A stretch of DNA of 22,192 nucleotides, from contig CANQRO010000012.1 in assembly GCA_947626205.1 (NCBI GenBank), positions 1-22,192 of the forward strand, written 5' to 3'. Shown here piece after piece: positions 7,978 through 15,692 of this stretch. Made by a program: the position numbers and the translations under genes. The DNA comes from an uncultured Clostridia bacterium. GTDB taxonomy: Bacteria; Bacillota; Clostridia; TANB77; CAG-508. Below the pieces are notes generated by a model. That model worked only from the letters and a program-made list of their open reading frames with translations, did no database searches and was not told the DNA's origin. Every line of letters starts with the position of its first letter. Positions within the stretch are counted from its first letter, which is position 1.

Positions 7978-8006
7978 TTGACAATATTTGTAATATGAAT
8001 TATAGT
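7978..8006 (+). promoter_or_regulatory. Sigma-A-type promoter of the histidine kinase gene
   Basis: TTGACA (7978-7983), 17 bases, TATAGT (8001-8006). Transcription would begin near 8013, so an in-frame ATG at 7995 lies in the promoter and cannot be the start. Confidence 0.75.
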
Positions 8007-8057
8007 ATGAAATGCGTTTTGGAAAATACTGGATTTTTATTCATATGGAGGATACTT

Positions 8058-8915
8058 ATGTTAAATTTTATATTGCTTATTGCATTATTTTTGTTACAAC
8101 TTTTTACAATTATTTTCTTTTCGGATAGTTTACCTTTGTTTATTATCATTTTAAATATGGTTTTTATAATTATTTGTTTTTCTTTAAATTTGTATCAAAT
8201 TAAAAATAAAAAGAAAATAAAGAGCTTAACTTTAAGTTTAGAGGAGGCTCAATTATATAATGAATCTTTAAAAACACTACACGATGATGTACGTACTTTT
8301 AAACATGATTTTAGTAATATTCTTCAAGCTATTGGCGGTTACATAAGTTTCAATGATTTAAATGGTTTAAGAGATTACTATAATAGTTTAGTAAAGGATT
8401 TTCAAAAAGTTAACAATTTATATGTTTTAAGTCCAGATGTTATAAATGAACCAGCTATACATAATTTATTTTCAAAAAAGTATTATATAGCAAATGAACT
8501 TGGTATTAATATGAATATTAATATATTTTTGGATTTTCGTTCTTTAGACGTAAATGTATATGAATTTAGTAGAATTCTAGGAATTTTATTAGATAATGCT
8601 ATTGAATCTGCTAATGAGTGTGACGAGAAAATTATAAATATTGATATAAGAAAAGATTTAAAAGTAAATAGAAAACTTTTTATAATTGAAAACACTTATG
8701 TTGATAAAAATTTAAATATTAACCGAATTTTTGAAAAAGGTTATTCTTCTAAATCTAATAATTCAGGGCTTGGTTTATGGGAAGTGCATAAAATATTAAA
8801 AAAGAATAAAAATTTAAATTTACATACTACTAAAACAGATACTTTCTTCCGTCAGCAATTAGAAATATATCCATACAAAAATGCTAAAAAGAAGGAAGAA
8901 GAGATATTTAATTAA
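8058..8915 (+). CDS. AgrC-like GHKL sensor histidine kinase, orphan and with a minimal sensor
   Basis: A 285-aa protein. Two hydrophobic segments (about residues 3-21 and 27-46) are followed by a coiled helix and a SPOB/AgrC-type dimerisation segment with the phosphoacceptor H83 in FKHDFSN. The GHKL ATPase domain has the N-box LLDNAIES (177-184) and the G-box SGLGL (236-240). This is the HPK10-like class that senses peptides in quorum systems such as Agr, but those have six or more membrane spans; here only two remain. The ATG at 8058 is chosen because GGAGGA lies 5 bases upstream and the promoter covers the earlier ATG. No response regulator or peptide gene is adjacent; the target is unknown. 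Confidence 0.85.
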   Translation: MLNFILLIALFLLQLFTIIFFSDSLPLFIIILNMVFIIICFSLNLYQIKNKKKIKSLTLSLEEAQLYNESLKTLHDDVRTFKHDFSNILQAIGGYISFNDLNGLRDYYNSLVKDFQKVNNLYVLSPDVINEPAIHNLFSKKYYIANELGINMNINIFLDFRSLDVNVYEFSRILGILLDNAIESANECDEKIINIDIRKDLKVNRKLFIIENTYVDKNLNINRIFEKGYSSKSNNSGLGLWEVHKILKKNKNLNLHTTKTDTFFRQQLEIYPYKNAKKKEEEIFN

Positions 8916-8950
8916 TATGCTTTTAGTTAAATAGGTATAAAACTAGTAAT

Positions 8951-8985
8951 AAAAATACTATACTTATAAAAAGTATAGTATTTTT
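8951..8985. terminator. Bidirectional terminator between histidine kinase and rluA-type genes
   Basis: AAAAATACTATACTT (8951-8965) and AAGTATAGTATTTTT (8971-8985) form a perfect 15-bp stem with a 5-base loop and U-runs on both strands, between convergent genes. Confidence 0.9.
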
Positions 8986-9004
8986 ATTATTAATTAACCT
9001 TAAG

Positions 9005-9691
9005 TTATATATTAACGTTTTCTAAGATTTTCCATGAACCTGTAATTTCTGGTATACTTCTAAATGTCATTTCTTCCTTTGTTATTGGATGTTTAAGAGT
9101 TAGAGAATATGCCCATAAACAAATTTGTTTTCCTCTTCCCCTTATTCCATATTTCTGATCTCCATATAAACTATGATTTCTTGAAGCAAACTGCACACGT
9201 ATTTGATGATGTCTACCAGTATGTAAATTTACTTTTACTACAGATAAATTTATTTCACTATCATATTTTAAAACTTCATAATCTAACTCAGCATACTTAG
9301 CATATTTATTCTTTTCATCTACAACTTTACTTAAATTATTTTTTTCATTTTTAAGAAGAAAATCTTTTAATATATCTTTTTCTTCTTCCATTTTTCCATC
9401 TACTATTGCAAGGTATTGCTTTTTTAACTCTTTATTACGTACCTGTTCACTAAGCCTTGATGCTGCTTTAGATGTTCTTGCAAATACCATAACTCCTCCA
9501 ACAGGTCTATCTAAACGATGCACTAATCCTAAATACACTTCTCCTGGTTTATTATATTTCTTTTTTATATAATCTTTTACAATGGTTAGCATATCTACAT
9601 CATTTGTTTTATCTGCCTGTGATGGAATATTTACTATTTTTTCTACAACAATAATATGATTATCTTCATATAGTACTTTTAATTTCTCCAT
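9005..9691 (-). CDS. RluA-family pseudouridine synthase
   Basis: A 228-aa enzyme that isomerises uridine in RNA. The catalytic motif HRLDRPVGG (58-66, D61) is preceded by VLYEDNHIIVVEK, the usual start of the RluA/RsuA catalytic domain, and followed by KKQYLAIV and LHTGRHHQIRVQFA with the conserved arginine of motif III. There is no N-terminal S4 RNA-binding domain, so it resembles the short RluA-type enzymes. Whether rRNA or tRNA is the target cannot be told. Its ATG follows the methyltransferase stop with no gap (TAAATG) and its GGGAGAA site lies in that gene, so the two are translated together. It ends before the shared terminator at 8951-8985. Confidence 0.92.
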   Translation of the reverse strand: MEKLKVLYEDNHIIVVEKIVNIPSQADKTNDVDMLTIVKDYIKKKYNKPGEVYLGLVHRLDRPVGGVMVFARTSKAASRLSEQVRNKELKKQYLAIVDGKMEEEKDILKDFLLKNEKNNLSKVVDEKNKYAKYAELDYEVLKYDSEINLSVVKVNLHTGRHHQIRVQFASRNHSLYGDQKYGIRGRGKQICLWAYSLTLKHPITKEEMTFRSIPEITGSWKILENVNI

Positions 9692-10555
9692 TTAATTCTC
9701 CCAACGTCCATAAATTCCACATGGTAATATTAATTTCGAATTTGTCATAGGAAGTCCTATTTCTCCAGAAGAAAACGTTCCTTTTTTTAATGTATTAAGA
9801 TTTATTCTTAATATATTTTCTAACACTTTGGATGATATTCCAGTTGTATAAGAATTTATTAAGAAAAATAGTGGATTATCACTTAATAATTTTTCACATA
9901 AATTAACTAAATTTTCAATATTGTTTTCAAACTGCCAAACCTCACCATTCGTTCCTCTTCCATAAGATGGCGGATCCATAACAATTGCATCATATTTGTT
10001 ACCTCTTCTTATTTCACGATTTACGAACTTAATTACATCATCTACAATATACCTAACAGGCTTATCTTTAAGCCCTGATGCTTCCACATTTTCCTTTGCC
10101 CATGCTACCATTCCTTTTGAACTATCTACATGGCAAACACTAGCACCGGCTTTTAATAAACTTACCGTTGCACCTCCTGTATAAGCAAATAAATTTAATA
10201 CTTTTATAGGTCTATTAGCATTTGATATTTTATTCATCATCCAATCCCAGTTTACTGCTTGTTCTGGAAATAAACCTGTGTGTTTAAATCCCATAGGTTT
10301 GATAAGAAAGCTTAAGTCCTTATAATTTACTTTCCATACATCTGGAATTTTTTTATAATATTGCCATGCGCCTCCTCCAGTTTTACTACGATTATATATA
10401 GCATCTGCTTTTTTCCATTTTTCTTCAAAAGATTTTGTAGTCCATAAAATTTGTGGATCTGGTCTAATTAAAATTATATTTTTCCATCTTTCTAGTTTTT
10501 CACCATTTGCCATATCTATTATTTCATAATCTTTCCAATTATTTGCAATTTCCAT
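9692..10555 (-). CDS. Class I SAM-dependent methyltransferase, COG1092/RlmI-like without PUA domain
   Basis: A 287-aa enzyme. After an N-terminal region with ERWKNIILIRPDPQILW and FKHTGLFPEQAVNWDW comes the Rossmann fold: NLFAYTGGAT (121-130, SAM motif I), the acidic loop HVDSSKGMVAWAKEN (142-156) and DPPSYGRG (194-201, motif IV). NLFAYTGG plus VDSSK and DPPS are typical of the RlmI/RlmK 23S rRNA (cytosine-C5 or guanine) methyltransferase group, but the N-terminal PUA domain of RlmI is missing, so the exact substrate is open. AAGGAG lies rather far (about 13 bases) before the ATG. It is coupled to the pseudouridine synthase, which supports an RNA-modification role. Confidence 0.85.
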   Translation of the reverse strand: MEIANNWKDYEIIDMANGEKLERWKNIILIRPDPQILWTTKSFEEKWKKADAIYNRSKTGGGAWQYYKKIPDVWKVNYKDLSFLIKPMGFKHTGLFPEQAVNWDWMMNKISNANRPIKVLNLFAYTGGATVSLLKAGASVCHVDSSKGMVAWAKENVEASGLKDKPVRYIVDDVIKFVNREIRRGNKYDAIVMDPPSYGRGTNGEVWQFENNIENLVNLCEKLLSDNPLFFLINSYTTGISSKVLENILRINLNTLKKGTFSSGEIGLPMTNSKLILPCGIYGRWEN

Positions 10556-10572
10556 AGTATAATATTTACTCC

Positions 10573-10779
10573 TTATATTTTTATTCTACTAAATAGAAAG
10601 AAAAAATAGTAAATTAGCACAAAATTTATCGTTCCGAAAATAATTCCCATTGTAATTAATAAGCTTAAAAATTTGTTATTTTGAATTCTGTGAAGTATTC
10701 TTCTTCCTATGCCATATTCTAGCTTGTCCTTTTTTGCATTATACTTAATACTAAAAATCTCATCTTTTGCATATTCCAT
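10573..10779 (-). CDS. Small single-span membrane protein, unknown function
   Basis: A 68-aa protein not recognised. Residues 1-36 are hydrophilic and basic (KYNAKKDKLEYGIGRRILHRIQNNK); residues about 37-62 form one hydrophobic helix ending in FFFLF, with a short basic tail. This suggests an N-in membrane peptide. It has a good AAGGGGG site 9 bases ahead of the ATG, which makes it a likely real gene despite its size. It ends 17 bases before the methyltransferase start and so probably heads that operon. No conserved motif is visible. Confidence 0.6.
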   Translation of the reverse strand: MEYAKDEIFSIKYNAKKDKLEYGIGRRILHRIQNNKFLSLLITMGIIFGTINFVLIYYFFFLFSRIKI

Positions 10780-10933
10780 GTTCTATTTCCCCCTTTTATA
10801 CAATATATATTCCAGAGGAAATAAAATATTCTTAATTTTATATAAATAGTATCATAATTTTATATCATATTTCAACATATTCTCGCTTTTTATTAATTGT
10901 TTTCCATTCATTCTTCATTATTAGATTTTCATT

Positions 10934-12736
10934 CTAATATCTTTTAATCTTTGATAATCTCTCTTTAATAGTTTGGGCTATTTCTTTGTTAATTCCCTTA
11001 ACTTTACTTATTTCTTCTATACTTGCTGCAGCAATTTTTTCTACACTTCCAAATTCTTTTAGTAAATTTTGCTTCTTTTTAGGTCCAATTCCTGGTATTT
11101 CATCTAGTATAGATTTTGTAATTCTTTTCCCTCTTAATTTTCTATGGTATTCAATAGCTGTATTATGCACTTCATCTTGAAAACTTGTAATAAGATTCAT
11201 TAAGTTTTCAGATAGTGGTAATTCGTTTCTTTTTTCATCTATTAATGCTCTTGTTCTATGTTTATCATTTTTTACCATTCCGTATATAGGGATATTTAAA
11301 TCATATTTATTAATTGCATTTTTAGCAGCTCTTTCTTGTGTAATACCACCATCTACAAAAATTGCATCAGGTAATTTTCCAAAACCTCCTTCTGGGTTAT
11401 CTATTGAATGTTTCAAACGTCTTGTAATAACTTCTTCCATACATCTTGGATCATCTTGTGAAAATACAGTTTTTATTTTGAATCTTTTAGATAATCTTTT
11501 ATTAATTACACCATCTTGCAACACACACATTCCAGCTACCATATCTGTTCCAGATGTGTTTGATATATCATACGTTTCAATTTTCCTTGGCATTTTATTT
11601 AATTTAAGTACTTCTTTTAATTCAAGTAAAGCATTGTACTTATCTTTAGATTTGTTTTCTAAAGTTACTTTAGCGTTGTTTTCTGCCATTTCTACAAATC
11701 GCAATTTCTCTCCTTTTTGAGGAGATTTCAGTTCTACTTTTCTTCCCATTTTAGAAGACAATATTTCTTCTATAATATTTTTATCTTCTAATTCTTCTCT
11801 AAGCATAATTTTATGAGGTATTTCTTCTTTTGCAAAATAATACTGTTTTACAAAACTTGATAAGATCTCTTCATTTGGTACATCTTTTAAATCATCAAAG
11901 AAATAATGCTCTCTTCCTATCATTTTGCTTTTTCTAACAAAGAAAATTTCTATGCACACACTAATTTCATTTTTAGCAAGTCCAATTACATCTATGTCAT
12001 TTTCTGTTAAATTAGATACTTTTTGTTTTTGGCTTATTCTTTCTATTGCAATTTTTTTATCACGTAAATATGCTGCTTCTTCATAGTTTTGTCTTAATGA
12101 TGCTTCTTTCATTTCACTATCGATCGTTTTTAAAATAGTGTCAATTTTCCCTTCTAATAACATTATAATTTGATCAATTTGTTTTCTATATTCTTCTTTT
12201 GTTACATATCCCATACATGGTGCTAAACATCTATGAATATGATAATTTAAACATGGTCTATCTGAATATTTAAAATTCTTACATTGACGAATTTTAAAGC
12301 GTTCTTTTATAAAATCTACCATTTCTTTGGCACTTCCAGCATTAGCATATGGTCCAAAGTATTTTGCTCCATCATTTAAAATACTTCTTACAATATATAT
12401 ACCTGGGAAATCCTTTTTTACATCAATTTTTATATATGGATAAGTCTTATCATCTTTTAAAAGTACATTAAATTTAGGCATATTTTCTTTTATTAAATTA
12501 CATTCTAGAATAAGTGCTTCTGCTTCGTTATCTGTTACTATGTATTCAAAATGATCTATTAATTCAACCATATTTTGAATACGTTTTGTTTTATTGTTTT
12601 TACGAAAATATTGCCTTACTCTATTTCTTAAAATAATTGCCTTACCAACATAAATTATATTATCATTTTTATCCTTCATTATATATACGCCTGGTTTTTT
12701 AGGCAATTTTTTTAGCTCTTCTTCTATATTAAACAT
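10934..12736 (-). CDS. uvrC: Excinuclease ABC subunit C (nucleotide excision repair)
   Basis: Full-length 600-aa UvrC, the nuclease that cuts both sides of a lesion after UvrA/UvrB recognition. Domains in order: GIY-YIG nuclease (about 12-95; PGVYIMKD, IIYVGKA with R39 in LRNRVRQYF), cysteine pair region CLNYHIHRCLAPCMG (about 164-178), UVR helical motif binding UvrB (about 200-235), RNase H-like nuclease (about 385-535; DISNTSGTDMVAG, FVDGG and the KNDKHRTRAL/EVHNTAIEYHR region), and tandem helix-hairpin-helix at the C-terminus (DEIPGIGPKKKQNLLKEFGS, VKGINKEIAQTI). AAGGAGAAGG precedes the ATG. It has its own promoter and an unusual structured leader. No strong terminator follows, so downstream genes may be co-transcribed. 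Confidence 0.97.
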   Translation of the reverse strand: MFNIEEELKKLPKKPGVYIMKDKNDNIIYVGKAIILRNRVRQYFRKNNKTKRIQNMVELIDHFEYIVTDNEAEALILECNLIKENMPKFNVLLKDDKTYPYIKIDVKKDFPGIYIVRSILNDGAKYFGPYANAGSAKEMVDFIKERFKIRQCKNFKYSDRPCLNYHIHRCLAPCMGYVTKEEYRKQIDQIIMLLEGKIDTILKTIDSEMKEASLRQNYEEAAYLRDKKIAIERISQKQKVSNLTENDIDVIGLAKNEISVCIEIFFVRKSKMIGREHYFFDDLKDVPNEEILSSFVKQYYFAKEEIPHKIMLREELEDKNIIEEILSSKMGRKVELKSPQKGEKLRFVEMAENNAKVTLENKSKDKYNALLELKEVLKLNKMPRKIETYDISNTSGTDMVAGMCVLQDGVINKRLSKRFKIKTVFSQDDPRCMEEVITRRLKHSIDNPEGGFGKLPDAIFVDGGITQERAAKNAINKYDLNIPIYGMVKNDKHRTRALIDEKRNELPLSENLMNLITSFQDEVHNTAIEYHRKLRGKRITKSILDEIPGIGPKKKQNLLKEFGSVEKIAAASIEEISKVKGINKEIAQTIKERLSKIKRY

Positions 12737-12754
12737 ATCCTTCTCCTTATTTTA

Positions 12755-12891
12755 GACAAAAGACAGATGAGGTACTCCTCATCTGTCTTTCTAAACTTGC
12801 TATTCTCTCCTAAGCAAGTTAACCCCCCACAATATAACTTTTAAAAGTTATATATTAAAATTCAACTTACGTTACTCCCTTAAAATAACGC
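12755..12891 (-). ncRNA. Structured leader RNA upstream of uvrC, class not recognised
   Basis: From the predicted start at 12891 the minus-strand transcript of about 137 nt has four hairpins. P1: CGTTA (12890-12886) with TAACG (12874-12870). P2: a perfect 22-nt palindrome 12853-12832, half-site ATATAACTTTT. P3: AACTTGCT/AGCAAGTT (12820-12813 with 12801-12794) whose loop carries UUAGGAGAGAAU, a Shine-Dalgarno-like sequence. P4: the 14-bp hairpin at 12790-12759. No T-box GGUGG, TPP, purine, ZTP or yybP core could be matched. It may be a cis-acting leader or a small RNA ending at P4. Confidence 0.45.
12759..12790 (-). terminator. Strong hairpin at the end of the uvrC leader (attenuator-like)
   Basis: AAAGACAGATGAGG (12759-12772) pairs perfectly with CCTCATCTGTCTTT (12777-12790) around a four-base loop. 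On the minus strand it ends CUUUUGUCU, a short U-tract, 9-20 bases before the uvrC ribosome binding site. It could terminate hpt or leader transcripts in part, or act as an attenuator. Confidence 0.55.
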
Positions 12892-12897
12892 AATATA

Positions 12898-12926
12898 AAT
12901 ATACTATCTTTTTACAAATTTGTCAA
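12898..12926 (-). promoter_or_regulatory. Sigma-A-type promoter of the uvrC leader
   Basis: On the minus strand TTGACA (12926-12921), 17 bases, TATATT (12903-12898). Predicted start G at 12891 begins exactly at the first leader hairpin. It sits 20 bases after the hpt stop codon. Confidence 0.75.
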
Positions 12927-12946
12927 GATAATATTACAATTTTCAA

Positions 12947-13465
12947 TTACATATCTAGATATCCTACATATGGTAAATTACGATATAATTCATTATAGTC
13001 TAAGCCATATCCGACAACAAATTTATCTGGTATCTGCATTCCTACATAATCTACTTTTACATCATAAACTCTTCTTTCTGGTTTATCTAGCAATGTACAT
13101 AATTTAACACTTGCAGGTTTTTTTTCTTTTAGATGCTCTATTAAATATTTTAATGTTCTACCTGTATCTATTATATCTTCTACTATTAATATGTTTTTGT
13201 CTTCAATAGATTCTTGAAGCTCTAATCTTAAATCAATTTCACCGTTGCTAATTGTTTTTTTACCATAACTTGATACTTGTAAAAAATCAATGTGTACCTG
13301 CCTATTTAAGTTTTTAGCTAAATCTACTGTAAAAAATGTAGAACCCTTTAAAATACAAATTAAAGTTAAATCTTTGCCATCATAATCTTTTTCAATTTCT
13401 TTTGCTAATTCTTTTACTATTTTTTCTATTTCTTCCTCACTTATTAATACCTTTACTTCGTCCAT
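12947..13465 (-). CDS. hpt: Hypoxanthine phosphoribosyltransferase
   Basis: A 172-aa purine-salvage enzyme converting hypoxanthine or guanine plus PRPP to IMP or GMP in the cytosol. The PRPP-binding loop is VEDIIDTGRTL (95-105, with E96, D97 and D100). Other family features are CILKGSTFF (37-45), the flexible SSYG loop with VSSYGKKTISNGEI (64-77), and LLDKPERR near the C-terminus with DFVVGYGLDY-like KFVVGYGLDYNELYRNLPYVG. The length is normal. AAGGAG precedes the ATG. A consensus promoter lies directly upstream and it diverges from ppaC. In many Firmicutes hpt sits by tilS/ftsH; here it is alone. Confidence 0.97.
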   Translation of the reverse strand: MDEVKVLISEEEIEKIVKELAKEIEKDYDGKDLTLICILKGSTFFTVDLAKNLNRQVHIDFLQVSSYGKKTISNGEIDLRLELQESIEDKNILIVEDIIDTGRTLKYLIEHLKEKKPASVKLCTLLDKPERRVYDVKVDYVGMQIPDKFVVGYGLDYNELYRNLPYVGYLDM

Positions 13466-13490
13466 ATATTACTCCTTATTATTTTTCTAT

Positions 13491-13519
13491 ATTATAACAC
13501 TTATTACTCAACATGTAAA
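13491..13519 (-). promoter_or_regulatory. Sigma-A-type promoter of hpt
   Basis: Minus strand TTTACA (13519-13514), 17 bases, TATAAT (13496-13491). Start expected near 13484, about 18 bases before the ATG. Confidence 0.75.
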
Positions 13520-13585
13520 TAATAAATACAATTATAGATTTTATTTTAGTATTTTTTATATTTTGATATATTTTTCTTAAAAACC

Positions 13586-13614
13586 TTGATTTTTTATGTA
13601 TTTTTTTGTATATT
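13586..13614 (+). promoter_or_regulatory. Sigma-A-type promoter of ppaC
   Basis: TTGATT (13586-13591), 17 bases, TATATT (13609-13614). Transcription would start near 13621. This excludes the in-frame TTG at 13586 as a start codon. Confidence 0.65.
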
Positions 13615-13645
13615 AGTAAATAGATTTTTTAAAGGAGAAATGATT

Positions 13646-14569
13646 ATGGAAGAAAAAGTAACTCTTATTTTTGGGCACAAAAACCCTGATACAGATTCTA
13701 TTTGTTCTAGTTTAGTAATGGAAGATTTAGAAAAAAAATTAGGAAATATAAATTGTAAAGCCGTAAGAACAGGTAAAATTAATAATGAAACAAAATACGT
13801 ATTTGATTATTTAAATTTAAAAGATATCGAATTTATTGAGGATGTGGAAGACAACCAACCAGTAATATTAATAGATCATAATGAAGCAAGTCAATGCGTA
13901 AATAATATTTCAAATGCTAAAATTTTAAAAGTAATTGATCATCATACTATGAATTTCAAAGCTCCATATCAATTATATTATAGGGCAGAGCCAGTAGGCT
14001 GTACAGCTACTGTTTTATATAAATTATATAAGGAAAATAATTTTGAAATTAGTCCACAAATTGCTACTTTAGCTTTAAGTGCTATTATTTCTGATACTTT
14101 ATTATTTAAATCACCAACATGTACTAAAGAAGATGTTGATGTTTGCAATGCACTTGCAAAAATTGCTGGAATAGATGTAAATACATATGGTTTAGAAATG
14201 CTAAAAGCAGGAACAGATTTAAGTGAATTTACAGCTGAAGAATTAATTAATATTGATTCTAAAGAATTTGTAGAAGAGAATTTTAAATTTCAAATAGCAC
14301 AAGTAAATACTGCTTGTATAGACGATGTATTAAAAAGTAAAGATGAAATTGAATCTGCAATGAATAATTTTATGAAGGAAAATGGAACTAATTTATTTAT
14401 ATTATTAATTACAGATATAATTAACAGCAATTCACAAGCAATTGTATTAGGTGATACTTCAGTTTTCGAAAAAGCTTTTAATAAAAAAGTAGAAAATAAT
14501 ATGGCATTTTTAGAAGGTGTAGTTTCAAGGAAAAAGCAAGTTGCGCCTGTTATTTTAAATGTACTATAA
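13646..14569 (+). CDS. ppaC: Manganese-dependent inorganic pyrophosphatase (family II, DHH)
   Basis: A 307-aa cytosolic enzyme hydrolysing pyrophosphate to two phosphates, pulling biosynthetic reactions forward. Metal and catalytic motifs: H11-KNPDTDS (H11, D15, D17), LIDHNE (D77), DHH (98-100) and a DTLLFKSPT segment (about 150-158), with the C-terminal DHHA2 domain ending in VVSRKKQVAP, whose SRKKQ binds substrate. No CBS insert is present, so it is the short form. The ATG at 13646 is chosen because AAAGGAG lies 8 bases upstream; an in-frame ATG at 13640 is too close. It diverges from hpt, and both enzymes handle pyrophosphate (hpt releases it). Confidence 0.97.
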   Translation: MEEKVTLIFGHKNPDTDSICSSLVMEDLEKKLGNINCKAVRTGKINNETKYVFDYLNLKDIEFIEDVEDNQPVILIDHNEASQCVNNISNAKILKVIDHHTMNFKAPYQLYYRAEPVGCTATVLYKLYKENNFEISPQIATLALSAIISDTLLFKSPTCTKEDVDVCNALAKIAGIDVNTYGLEMLKAGTDLSEFTAEELINIDSKEFVEENFKFQIAQVNTACIDDVLKSKDEIESAMNNFMKENGTNLFILLITDIINSNSQAIVLGDTSVFEKAFNKKVENNMAFLEGVVSRKKQVAPVILNVL

Positions 14570-14590
14570 TTTAAATATTAGAAATTAAAT

Positions 14591-14643
14591 AAAAATAAAG
14601 CCAAATTGTTATTAAAGAATTTTAACAATTTGGCTTTATTTTT
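14591..14643. terminator. Bidirectional terminator between ppaC and hslO
   Basis: A perfect 20-bp stem, left arm 14591-14610 (with AAAGCCAAATTGTT) and right arm 14624-14643 (AACAATTTGGCTTT), with A/T-runs giving U-tails on both strands, between convergent genes. Confidence 0.92.
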
Positions 14644-14650
14644 TTATATT

Positions 14651-15529
14651 CTACTCTTTTATCAATTTTTCTAGCTCTTCTTTAGTGAATTTATATTTTT
14701 TATTACAAAATTGACAAACAGTTTCAATAGTTGTCTTTGTATCTATCATATCTTGTATTTCTTTTTTACCAAGTAATTTTAGGCTTTTCTCAACTTTTTC
14801 TCTACTACAATCGCACTCATATAAAGGTATAATTTTATCTTCTATTATTTTTACATTTTCATCTCCAGTAATGTCTTTTGCTATATCTAATAAGCTCATA
14901 CCATCTGATAACATTATACTAATTGGTTTTGCTTCTCTTATTCTATTTTCTAAAATGAATATATCATCTTCTGTAGCATCTGGCATTGGAGTAACTATAT
15001 ATCCCCCACTTTTTGACACACCATTTTTATTTACTAATACTCCTAAAGCTACAGCCGTATTAGTTTGTTCAGAATTAGCGAAATAATTTGCAAAATCTTC
15101 TGCAATTTCTCCTGTTACTAATGGAACCATTCCTATATATGGTTCTTTTAATCCAATATCTTTTATAATATTTAAATATCCTTCTTTTCCAACAGCTCCA
15201 CCAACATCTAATTTTCCATTTTTTAATGGTAAATCTACATGTGGATTTTGTACATATGCCTTTATTTTAGGAAAATGATTCGAAACAACAACTATACCAC
15301 CAAGTGGTCCATTTCCTCTTATTTGAACTGTTAGTTTATCATTTGTACCTTTCATATTAACTGCCATTAAGCTAGTTATAGTTAAAGTTCTACCTAAAGC
15401 GGCTGTTGCAACTGGGCTTAGGTCATGAGTTAGTCTTGCTTTTTCTACTAAATTTGTAGTTATTGCGCAATCAATAATTACTCTTCCATTATATGCTAAT
15501 ATTTTAAGTATTTTATCATCATTTTCCAT
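14651..15529 (-). CDS. hslO: Redox-regulated chaperone Hsp33
   Basis: A 292-aa cytosolic holdase activated by oxidation. The C-terminal zinc switch is complete: C239-D-C241 and C272-QFC275, so the CxC/CxxC pair can bind zinc when reduced and form two disulfides under oxidative stress. The N-terminal domain shows HDLSPVATAALGRTL (35-49), QIRGNGPLGG (69-78) and the glycine-rich GAVGKEGYL (111-119). Length is that of the family. The ATG at 15529 has only a weak upstream AGAGGAAT about 14 bases away, so initiation may be inefficient. No adjacent partner gene. Confidence 0.97.
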   Translation of the reverse strand: MENDDKILKILAYNGRVIIDCAITTNLVEKARLTHDLSPVATAALGRTLTITSLMAVNMKGTNDKLTVQIRGNGPLGGIVVVSNHFPKIKAYVQNPHVDLPLKNGKLDVGGAVGKEGYLNIIKDIGLKEPYIGMVPLVTGEIAEDFANYFANSEQTNTAVALGVLVNKNGVSKSGGYIVTPMPDATEDDIFILENRIREAKPISIMLSDGMSLLDIAKDITGDENVKIIEDKIIPLYECDCSREKVEKSLKLLGKKEIQDMIDTKTTIETVCQFCNKKYKFTKEELEKLIKE

Positions 15530-15632
15530 ATTTTACTTTAATTCCTCTATTATATTTAGATTTTTTTAAGGATTATCTATAAACCTTTATTAAGTAATTT
15601 ATAATATACTAATATAAATTATTTTAATATTG

Positions 15633-15671
15633 TACATAGAAGTCGATGATGTTCTCATCGACTTCTATGTA
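15633..15671. terminator. Perfect 17-bp inverted repeat after the tagO-rubredoxin gene, weak terminator
   Basis: TACATAGAAGTCGATGA (15633-15649) and TCATCGACTTCTATGTA (15655-15671) with a 5-base loop. It lies 21 bases after the stop of the minus-strand gene. No clear U-tract follows on either strand, so a terminator role is likely only by position; it may instead stabilise the mRNA end. Confidence 0.55.
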
Positions 15672-15692
15672 ATTACATTTTTATAAATTAAT

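Noticed and set aside
7995..8057. Earlier in-frame ATG for the histidine kinase
   Set aside because: It lies inside the TTGACA-N17-TATAGT promoter and lacks a ribosome binding site; GGAGGA precedes the ATG at 8058.
10920..10938. Small hairpin ATTAGA/TCTAAT at the end of uvrC
   Set aside because: Only 6 AT-rich base pairs and no U-tract; too weak to call a terminator.
12755..12946. Purine riboswitch or T-box in the hpt-uvrC gap
   Set aside because: Neither the purine-aptamer core nor the T-box GGUGG-type element could be found, and the leader lies after hpt, not before it.
13586..13645. Earlier in-frame TTG/ATG starts for ppaC
   Set aside because: The TTG coincides with the -35 box and the ATG at 13640 is only 2 bases from the Shine-Dalgarno; the start at 13646 fits spacing and family length.
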